Source: an uncultured Desulfobacterales bacterium
GTDB taxonomy: Bacteria > Desulfobacterota > Desulfobacteria > Desulfobacterales > G020354645
Direction of reading: 5' to 3'
Length of the DNA: 11,010 nt
Assembly: GCA_947259865.1 (NCBI GenBank)
Contig: CAMYNZ010000156.1
Coordinates: 1-11,010 of the forward strand
A program made the translations under genes and the position numbers. Position 1 is the first letter of the stretch, and each line of letters starts with the position of its first letter. This document shows, piece by piece, positions 5,961-11,010 of this stretch. The notes below the pieces were generated by a model that saw nothing but the letters and a program-made list of their open reading frames with translations, was not told where the DNA came from and searched no databases.

Positions 5961-7121
5961 TCAGTGCTTGAGATATGATGCGCAGGTCAGGCGAATGCCG
6001 TCTTTCAGATTTATCCGGGGTTGCCAACCGATTTGCATGATTCGTGAAACGTCCAAAAGTTTTTGAGGCATTCCGTCCGGTTTGGTGCGGTCCCAAATCA
6101 CATCACCGGCGAAACCGATCACCTCTTTTATGATTTTAGACAGTTCACCGATCGTCAGGTCTTTTCCCGTTCCGATGTTGATATGGGCAACCTTCTGCGC
6201 AAGGCGTTTCGCCGGCGGTAGGTCAGCAGCGCTGGAAGCTTCGGCCGGCGTTGTCCGGTCATTCGATGATGTTGTGCATAGCGCGTCGTAACGATCATCG
6301 GATAAATTCATCAACAAGAGGCAGGCGGATGCTAAATCATCGACGTGCAGAAATTCCCTTCTGGGGGCGCCGCTGCCCCAGAGCTGGATGGCGCCACGAT
6401 TGGATGCACTTGGATGACCACCTGTACCGGCAATAGTTTCTAAATTGCTGCGAATATATGCGGGAATGGGGCCGTATTTTGCCTCGTCCTCCTGTATGGC
6501 GCCCCAATCTCGTTGCATGGCAAGTTTGGCAAGATGAAACTTACGAATAAGTGCCGGTAATACGTGGGAATTTTCTAGATCAAAATTATCGTTGGGTCCG
6601 TAAAGATTGGTCGGCATCACGGTGCGATATTTTGTCTGGTATTGTCGATTGTACGCCTGGCAGAGCTTGATTCCGGCTATTTTTGCGATGGCATACGGCT
6701 CATTGGTCGGTTCCAGCCGGTCTGAAAGCAGATACTCTTCTTTCATGGGCTGCGGAGCGTATTTGGGATAAATGCAGGAGCTGCCCAGAAACATGAGCCT
6801 TTTCACCCCTGCCCGAAAGGTCTCGTGAATTACATTGGACTCAATCATCAAATTCTGATAGATAAACTCGGCAGGCTTGGAGCGGTTGGCCTGAATACCG
6901 CCGACTTTGGCAGCCGCAAGCACCACATAATCCATTTTCTCATGCTGATAAAAATCCCTCACCGCAGATTGATCGGTCAGATCCAGATCATCATGGGGCC
7001 GCAAGAGCAGATTGTTATAACCCGCTGCCCTCAGGCAGCGTATAATCGCAGAGCCGACCATGCCGCTGTGACCGGCAATGTAAATCCGTGCAGATTTGCG
7101 TATGAGGTTTGGGGGCGGCAT
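5961..7121 (-). CDS. fcl: GDP-L-fucose synthase (long form)
   Basis: Converts GDP-4-keto-6-deoxymannose to GDP-L-fucose by C3/C5 epimerisation and NADPH-dependent reduction, following Gmd. This 386-residue extended SDR has the NADP-binding GHSGMVGSA (17-25) and AAAKVGG (69-75). Its catalytic residues match E. coli Fcl with a +7 offset: Ser114 and Cys116 (GSSCIYP), Tyr143 and Lys147 (YAIAK), and His186 (NSHVLPA). [12 protein letters not shown] (170-181) and [11 protein letters not shown] (254-264) are also family signatures. E. coli Fcl has 321 residues; the surplus sits in two insertions, about 204-245 (before [11 protein letters not shown]) and about 284-310 (Thr/Ser/Ala-rich, before [12 protein letters not shown]). 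Neither touches the catalytic residues, so an active enzyme is expected. GAGG precedes the ATG. It lies 132 bp downstream of gmd. Confidence 0.95.
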   Translation of the reverse strand: MPPPNLIRKSARIYIAGHSGMVGSAIIRCLRAAGYNNLLLRPHDDLDLTDQSAVRDFYQHEKMDYVVLAAAKVGGIQANRSKPAEFIYQNLMIESNVIHETFRAGVKRLMFLGSSCIYPKYAPQPMKEEYLLSDRLEPTNEPYAIAKIAGIKLCQAYNRQYQTKYRTVMPTNLYGPNDNFDLENSHVLPALIRKFHLAKLAMQRDWGAIQEDEAKYGPIPAYIRSNLETIAGTGGHPSASNRGAIQLWGSGAPRREFLHVDDLASACLLLMNLSDDRYDALCTTSSNDRTTPAEASSAADLPPAKRLAQKVAHINIGTGKDLTIGELSKIIKEVIGFAGDVIWDRTKPDGMPQKLLDVSRIMQIGWQPRINLKDGIRLTCASYLKH

Positions 7122-7253
7122 GGATATCGCCTCAAGCGATCCTGATCATCGGGGTGCCTGCTTTCGTATACTTTTTTAGAATATTATTTTCTCTAAGGCA
7201 ACTGCAAAGCACCCTACCGATTAAAATCAGAAAAAATTCGATAAATCAGCCGA

Positions 7254-8339
7254 TTACTCAAAATGATTGAATGTTTGAAATCCCTCTTTTTTGCACAACG
7301 CATCTCTTTGGGCTTCACTGAGATCCGTATTAACCATCTCTGTAACGAGTTGTTTAAAACTTCTTTGGGATTTCCAGCCTAATTTTACCCGAGCTTTATT
7401 GGGGTCACCCAGAAGGGTATCAACTTCGGTAGGACGAAAATAAACGGGATCGATTGCGATCACGACCTGGCCCGTATTGTCATCAATTCCCTGTTCTTTG
7501 TTTCCCCGACCTTTCCATCTAATGCCCATACCGAGTGCCTGGCCGGCAAGCTCAACGAATTCTCTTACGGAGTGTTGCTTTCCGGTGGCAATGACATAGT
7601 CATCCGGTTTATCCTGTTGGAGCATCAACCATTGCATTTCAACGAAATCCCGGGCATGGCCCCAGTCGCGTTTGGCATCGAGGTTGCCCAGGTAAAGGCA
7701 CTCCTGTAATCCCAGCTTGATGCGGGCCAGACCCCGGGTTATTTTGCGGGTGACAAATGTTTCTCCGCGTACTGGGGACTCGTGGTTGAACATGATTCCG
7801 TTGCAGGCAAACATATTGTAGGCTTCTCGATAGTTTACCGTGATCCAAAATGAATAGAGTTTGGCCACCGCATACGGTGAGCGCGGATAAAACGGGGTGG
7901 TTTCACTTTGGGGTGTTTCATACACCTTGCCGTAGAGTTCGGATGTCGATGCCTGGTAAAATCGGGTTTTCTTTTCAAGTTTCAAAATTCTGATAGCTTC
8001 CAGCAGCCGCAAGGTGCCAAGCGCATCTGTATTGGCAGTATATTCGGGGGTTTCAAATGAAACCTTAACATGGCTCTGGGCCGCAAGGTTGTAGATTTCT
8101 TCGGGTTGAACCTCCTGGATGACTCGGATGAGATTGGTTGAATCGGTCAGATCGCCATAATGCATAATAAAACGCACATCTTTCTCATGGGGATCCTGGT
8201 AGAGGTGATCCACTCTGGCCGTGTTTATCAATGATGCCCGTCGTTTTATACCATGGACTTCATAGCCCTTATCCAACAAAAAATCCGCCAGATAAGCGCC
8301 ATCCTGTCCCGTAATACCGGTGATCAGGGCTCGTTTCAT
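7254..8339 (-). CDS. gmd: GDP-mannose 4,6-dehydratase
   Basis: Catalyses NADP-dependent dehydration of GDP-mannose to GDP-4-keto-6-deoxymannose, the first step to GDP-L-fucose and related sugars. A 361-residue extended SDR starting [20 protein letters not shown], with nucleotide-binding GITGQDG (8-14), GDLTDSTNL (62-70), [13 protein letters not shown] (84-96) and the catalytic set Thr132 and Glu134 (STSELYG), Tyr156 and Lys160 (SPYAVAK). [15 protein letters not shown] (185-199) and [15 protein letters not shown] are diagnostic for Gmd. The start at ATG 8337-8339 is chosen because AAGGAG lies seven bases upstream and the protein then begins like other Gmds; an upstream in-frame start at 8378 would add 13 residues encoded beside the palindromic repeat. 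Length is normal and no key residue is missing. fcl, its pathway partner, follows on the same strand. Confidence 0.97.
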   Translation of the reverse strand: MKRALITGITGQDGAYLADFLLDKGYEVHGIKRRASLINTARVDHLYQDPHEKDVRFIMHYGDLTDSTNLIRVIQEVQPEEIYNLAAQSHVKVSFETPEYTANTDALGTLRLLEAIRILKLEKKTRFYQASTSELYGKVYETPQSETTPFYPRSPYAVAKLYSFWITVNYREAYNMFACNGIMFNHESPVRGETFVTRKITRGLARIKLGLQECLYLGNLDAKRDWGHARDFVEMQWLMLQQDKPDDYVIATGKQHSVREFVELAGQALGMGIRWKGRGNKEQGIDDNTGQVVIAIDPVYFRPTEVDTLLGDPNKARVKLGWKSQRSFKQLVTEMVNTDLSEAQRDALCKKEGFQTFNHFE

Positions 8340-8383
8340 GCCGTTTCTCCTTGGATTGAACCGCGATAGTGAGCGCATTCCCC

Positions 8384-8407
8384 GTCCGCCACAGTTCTTT
8401 GGCGGAC
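8384..8407 (-). repeat. Dispersed 24-bp palindromic repeat, copy 3
   Basis: GTCCGCCA, loop CAGTTCTT, TGGCGGAC. Read on the minus strand it matches copy 1 (505-528) nearly base for base, including the CCTGCA before and G-rich sequence after. It lies in the 85-bp gap between the decarboxylase stop codon and the gmd start, 17 bp beyond the stop of a gene that lacks its normal 3' end. Confidence 0.85.
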
Positions 8408-8424
8408 TGCAGGGTACGCTTCAA

Positions 8425-9297
8425 TCATTTTCCATTTTTGGCCAGGGTTATATCCGGCCGGCGCTTCAAAGGATCATCCTGGGGAAGCGGTTTGTATACA
8501 ATTTTGGATCTGGATCCGGTTTTTTCCATTATTTTCTGGGCCAGTTCTAGAATGCTGTATTCATTCGGATTACCGATGTTGACCGGACCGGTAAAATCAT
8601 CCGGCGATTGCATCATTTTGACGAGTCCGTCGGTCATGTCATCCACATAACAAAAGGAACGGGTCTGGGAACCCTCACCGTAAACCGTTATATCCCTACC
8701 TGCCAGGGCCTGTATAACAAAATTGCTGATCACGCGACCGTCATTGGGATGCATTCTCGGTCCGTAGGTGTTGAATATTCGAACCACTTTTATTTTTAAT
8801 GCATGTTGCCGGTGGTAGTCAAAAAAGAGGGTTTCCGCACAACGTTTACCCTCATCATAACATGATCGCAAACCGACAGGATTCACGTTGCCCCAGTACT
8901 TTTCATTTTGAGGATGAATCGTCGGATCCCCATATACCTCCGATGTGGAAGCCTGCAGAATTTTAGCCTTGAGCCGCTTGGCCAGGCCTAACATATTTAT
9001 ACAGCCATGCACGTTCACCTTGGTGGTCTGCACCGGATCATTCTGATAATGGACCGGTGAAGCCGGGCAGGCCAGGTTATAGATCTCATCTACTTCCAGG
9101 TAGAGGGGGAAGGTGATATCATGGCGAACCAATTCAAAATACGGATTATTGAGCAGATGAACAATATTGCGTTTGGTGCCGGTATAAAAATTGTCGACAC
9201 AAATAACGTCGCAGCCGTCGTTTAATAAACGTTCGCAGAGAAAAGAGCCCAGAAAACCTGCGCCACCGGTGACGAGTACACGCTTACGTAGATGCAT
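8425..9297 (-). CDS. UDP-glucuronate decarboxylase (UDP-xylose synthase), C-terminally shortened
   Basis: An extended SDR that should oxidise and decarboxylate UDP-glucuronate to UDP-xylose. Over 290 residues it shows [19 protein letters not shown] (7-25), [15 protein letters not shown] (74-88, diagnostic of the UXS group), STSEVYGDP (117-125) with catalytic Glu120, [13 protein letters not shown] (144-156) with Tyr147 and Lys151, [10 protein letters not shown] (173-182) and [10 protein letters not shown]. It ends [13 protein letters not shown]. Family members normally continue from DITLAK with an LGW-x-P segment and a final helix (GL..TI.YF), about 20-30 more residues. None of the three frames between the stop and gmd encodes that tail, and the palindromic repeat lies there instead. 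Catalytic residues and the conserved Arg of RRPDI remain, so activity is possible but stability may suffer. AAGGA precedes the ATG by nine bases. dTDP-glucose 4,6-dehydratase is a less likely alternative. Confidence 0.88.
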   Translation of the reverse strand: MHLRKRVLVTGGAGFLGSFLCERLLNDGCDVICVDNFYTGTKRNIVHLLNNPYFELVRHDITFPLYLEVDEIYNLACPASPVHYQNDPVQTTKVNVHGCINMLGLAKRLKAKILQASTSEVYGDPTIHPQNEKYWGNVNPVGLRSCYDEGKRCAETLFFDYHRQHALKIKVVRIFNTYGPRMHPNDGRVISNFVIQALAGRDITVYGEGSQTRSFCYVDDMTDGLVKMMQSPDDFTGPVNIGNPNEYSILELAQKIMEKTGSRSKIVYKPLPQDDPLKRRPDITLAKNGK

Positions 9298-9395
9298 AGT
9301 TTCCGTCCTTGGTTGTAGATTTGAAGATCATCTGAATTGTTAACACAGGGCCAGACGTGATATTGCTGCGAGCAGTCATTGAAAGTATAAAAACA

Positions 9396-9966
9396 TTAGC
9401 TGAATATTTTCCATTTTAACATCATTTCCTTGACACGTCTTGCGGCCGTGACGGCATCTTCATTCGCGGAGGCAATCACCAGTTCAGGATTTTGTGGCGG
9501 TTCATAGGGCGCTGATATACCTGTGAAATCTTTTATTTCTCCAGATTTGGCTCTTGCGTAAATTCCTTTTTGGTCGCGCTCTTCGCATATTTCAAGGGGG
9601 CAATCGACGAAAACTTCCAGAAACTGACCGCTTGAAAAAAAAGATCGAATCCGGCGGCGATCTTGCCGATAGGGTGATATAAAGGCCGTAATCGCAATTA
9701 TTCCGGCCTCCACAAAAAGCTTTGCCATTTCACCAATCCGCCGAACGTTTTCAGATCGGTCCTTTAACGAAAAGCCGAGATCGCCGCAAAGGCCATGCCG
9801 GCAATTTTTCAAGATGATGCGCGATGGTTGATTTGCCGGAAGCCGAAAAACCGGTAAACCAAACAACTGCACCTTTGTGGCGGTGGAGTTTTTCACGATC
9901 TTCACGGGACACAAAGCCGTTGTGCCAGGTAATGTTGTTGTTAATTGGGGAGCTGTCTGTTGTCAT
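9396..9966 (-). pseudogene. cysC: Adenylylsulfate (APS) kinase, disrupted by deletion and frameshift
   Basis: An intact copy would phosphorylate APS to PAPS, the sulfate donor for sulfotransferases. The 5' part (ATG 9964-9966, GAGGTG just upstream) encodes WHNGFVSREDREKLHRHKG and the P-loop GFSASGKST (39-47), then IAHHLEK, after which the frame degenerates and stops near 9751. A second frame resumes with RHGLCGDLGFSLKDRSENVR, AKLFVEAGIIAITAFISPYR, EVFVDCPLEICEERDQKGIY and DFTGISAPYEPP, ending at 9396. In normal CysC about 17-19 residues separate LEK from RHGL, including the substrate-binding DGDNV motif; here LEK is nearly joined to CRHGL at about 9801-9811. So roughly 50 bp are missing and the frame shifts. 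Neither fragment should be active. A sequencing or assembly artefact is possible, but loss of a whole motif argues for a real deletion. It is first in the sugar block, before the decarboxylase. Confidence 0.85.
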
Positions 9967-10037
9967 CGCACCTCAGATTCTGTCTGGGTTGGATTTTACT
10001 GCCGAGCGTCGTTTGTAATGCAAACAGATTTGCATGT

Positions 10038-10067
10038 TATATAACACAAAACTGATATCGTTATCAA
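10038..10067 (-). promoter_or_regulatory. Candidate sigma70-type promoter of the nucleotide-sugar block
   Basis: On the minus strand -35 TTGATA (10062-10067) and -10 TATATA (10038-10043) are 18 bases apart, in an AT-rich stretch about 70 bases upstream of the cysC start. TATAAC, offset by a few bases, is an alternative -10. It is the only promoter-like site seen upstream of the block. Match quality is moderate. Confidence 0.35.
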
Positions 10068-10158
10068 CAAACATCAATAACCGGATACATAAAATTTTTA
10101 GGGTGTTATTCGTGTTTTGAATGGATCGAAACTGCTTGATACCGATTACATCCGCTAT

Positions 10159-10377
10159 TTAGTCGATCAAAGTGAATTTTTTAAGGGCTTTGGCAATGTT
10201 ATCTTCATTTTTAGATACAATGTCTTGTCTAAGAATTGCTGTTTGGGTATCGTCATTTCTGATCACGTAATAACGATCATTTTTTTGATAAACCCGCACC
10301 AGATCATCCGGCTGGCCCCCGATTTTTTCTTTGTATACCTTTTTGATCAGTTCTCCAATTTCTTTAACGCTTACCAT
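10159..10377 (-). CDS. Small protein of unknown function (72 residues)
   Basis: A 72-residue, Lys/Asp-rich soluble protein with no signal peptide or membrane segment. The sequence has an N-terminal amphipathic helix (VSVKEIGELIKKVYKEKIG), a middle strand-like part (DLVRVYQKNDRYYVIRND) and a C-terminal helix (NIAKALKKFTLID). I do not recognise a family. The start is supported by AAGGGGG a few bases before the ATG, and the composition looks protein-like, with charged helices and no repeats. The overlapping plus-strand open frame across 10117-10605 reads as hydrophobic antisense and has no ribosome-binding site. A 5-5-5 inverted repeat ACACA-CTGAT-TGTGT (10389-10403) lies just upstream of the ribosome-binding site. 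It is separated from cysC by about 190 bp, so it is probably transcribed alone. Confidence 0.65.
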   Translation of the reverse strand: MVSVKEIGELIKKVYKEKIGGQPDDLVRVYQKNDRYYVIRNDDTQTAILRQDIVSKNEDNIAKALKKFTLID

Positions 10378-10668
10378 AATACCCCCTTACACACTGATTG
10401 TGTTCTCAATCTGAAATGGCCGGGTCGGCTACAGACCCAGTTGTTGAAAATTAGTATTAGAACTAAATGGCTAACCATGGTCATTAGTAAGAACGATTCG
10501 CACGTTCATCAAGGGATTAATATTCCGGGGGGGGAATCGGGTTTTATTAACAATCTAGATCCAAGACAGGTTTGCACTTTACAGGGTTTATTATTTTCAG
10601 TATAGCTACAACCGGTTATGTCTAAGCGCCTGTGTGCCTATATCAACACCCATGCATAATTCACGATT
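10378..10668. other. Gene-free stretch before the tRNA gene
   Basis: I find no supported gene in these 291 bases. They contain the small inverted repeat at 10389-10403, a short stem GGGTC-GGCTACA-GACCC at 10422-10438, and a run of eight G residues at 10527-10534 set between ATTCC and GAAT. The run would be prone to slippage or to sequencing error. A CATAAT hexamer at 10655-10660 sits where a -10 box for the tRNA could be, but no matching -35 is visible. Confidence 0.5.
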
Positions 10669-10741
10669 GCCCCCGTAGCTCAGTGGATAGAGCAATGGAT
10701 TCCTAATCCATGTGCCGCAGGTTCAATTCCTGCCGGGGGCA
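10669..10741 (+). tRNA. tRNA-Arg (anticodon CCU)
   Basis: A complete 73-base cloverleaf: acceptor stem GCCCCCG/CGGGGGC (10669-10675 with 10734-10740), D arm GCTC/GAGC, anticodon stem ATGGA/TCCAT around the loop TTCCTAA, a 5-base variable loop GTGCC, T arm GCAGG-TTCAATT-CCTGC, and discriminator A at 10741. The anticodon CCT (10702-10704) reads the AGG codon, giving arginine. The genome continues CCT, so the full CCA end is not encoded and must be added by CCA-adding enzyme. It is the only securely placed plus-strand gene in the window. Confidence 0.97.
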
Positions 10742-10879
10742 CCTAACACCCACTTTGCTTGCCCGATCGTTTCCACATCCCTTTTGACATAAACATCTAA
10801 ATCTCTCCCCTGTGAAATAAATTACATAAAATCTAGGTAGTTTACCTCATATCTTTCCTGATGAATCGATTGTTAAATT

Positions 10880-10909
10880 TTGTTATCCTACTGGAATAAT
10901 TCGTAAAAT
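10880..10909 (+). promoter_or_regulatory. Weak candidate promoter near the right edge
   Basis: TTGTTA (10880-10885) and TAAAAT (10904-10909) are 18 bases apart. AT-rich DNA gives such matches often, so this is a low-confidence call. If real, it would drive a plus-strand gene starting near the window end. Confidence 0.2.
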
Positions 10910-10956
10910 TATATTTTCAGGAAATTTAGCATAATTTTTGCAAACAACCCCTTTTT

Positions 10957-11010
10957 ATGATCGAGGCGCTTAACCCAAACAACGTCCGGTGGATGGAATT
11001 TAACAATGAA
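10957..11010 (+). CDS. Possible start of a plus-strand gene (partial)
   Basis: An ATG at 10957-10959 opens a frame that stays open for 18 codons to the window edge (MIEALNPNNVRWMEFNNE). No Shine-Dalgarno lies before it (the upstream bases are CCCCTTTTT), so the start may be elsewhere or the frame may be chance. The product cannot be recognised from 18 residues. Confidence 0.22.
   Translation, partial: MIEALNPNNVRWMEFNNE

Larger units (their letters stand above)
10742..11010. other. AT-rich region downstream of the tRNA
   Basis: 269 bases with no complete gene. The sequence becomes strongly AT-rich from about 10800, unlike the coding regions. No terminator hairpin is evident after the tRNA. 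There is a weak plus-strand promoter-like pair and a possible gene start near the right edge. I see no duplicated copy of the tRNA 3' end that would mark an integrated element within the window. Confidence 0.5.

Noticed and set aside
7126..7140. Small hairpin ATCGC-CTCAA-GCGAT over the fcl ribosome-binding site
   Set aside because: A stem of only five base pairs is expected by chance and I have no evidence that it controls translation.
9396..9966. Programmed ribosomal frameshift joining the two cysC halves
   Set aside because: A frameshift would not restore the missing 17-19 residues with DGDNV; the deletion itself removes an essential motif.
10117..10605. 162-residue plus-strand open frame overlapping the 72-residue gene
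   Set aside because: It has no Shine-Dalgarno, its first part is a hydrophobic antisense of the opposite gene, and it runs through the G8 tract and small hairpins.
10927..10942. Sigma54-like -24/-12 match (TAGCAT...TTGCA)
   Set aside because: The key GG of the -24 element is AG, and the spacing would put transcription start within a few bases of the possible ATG at 10957.

Overview
The window looks like chromosomal DNA of a Gram-negative deltaproteobacterial-type organism, most likely a sulfate-reducing Desulfobacterota. That placement is an inference from gene style: a Rho_N-domain protein with Lys/Glu/Ala repeats, a long NfeD paired with a slipin, a family 4 uracil-DNA glycosylase, and scattered short GTCCGCCA palindromes between genes. 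No marker gene fixes the taxon. Every protein gene I can support lies on the minus strand; only a tRNA-Arg and a doubtful gene start at the right edge are on the plus strand.

From right to left (the direction of transcription), the right end (about 10070-11010) is gene-poor and holds tRNA-Arg(CCU) and a small unknown 72-residue protein. Next comes a nucleotide-sugar block: an APS kinase gene (cysC) broken by an internal deletion and frameshift, a UDP-glucuronate decarboxylase (UDP-xylose synthase) lacking its usual C-terminus, GDP-mannose 4,6-dehydratase (gmd) and GDP-L-fucose synthase (fcl). gmd and fcl together convert GDP-mannose to GDP-L-fucose. The decarboxylase would make UDP-xylose, and an intact APS kinase would make PAPS, the sulfate donor for sulfotransferases. 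The block therefore resembles the precursor-supply part of a surface polysaccharide locus, but no glycosyltransferase, exporter or sulfotransferase lies in the window.

After a well-formed promoter with an operator-like inverted repeat inside it comes a small lipoprotein of unknown function, then coaBC (coenzyme A synthesis), a family 4 uracil-DNA glycosylase (DNA repair), and an nfeD-slipin pair (membrane serine protease plus SPFH scaffold). The left edge holds a 494-bp intergenic region rich in hairpins and the start of a Rho_N-domain protein with 16-residue repeats.

I see no CRISPR array, transposase, phage gene or convincing undescribed multi-gene system. The most notable items are the damage to cysC, the truncated decarboxylase ending beside a palindromic repeat, the three dispersed copies of that palindrome, and the promoter/operator arrangement before the lipoprotein.
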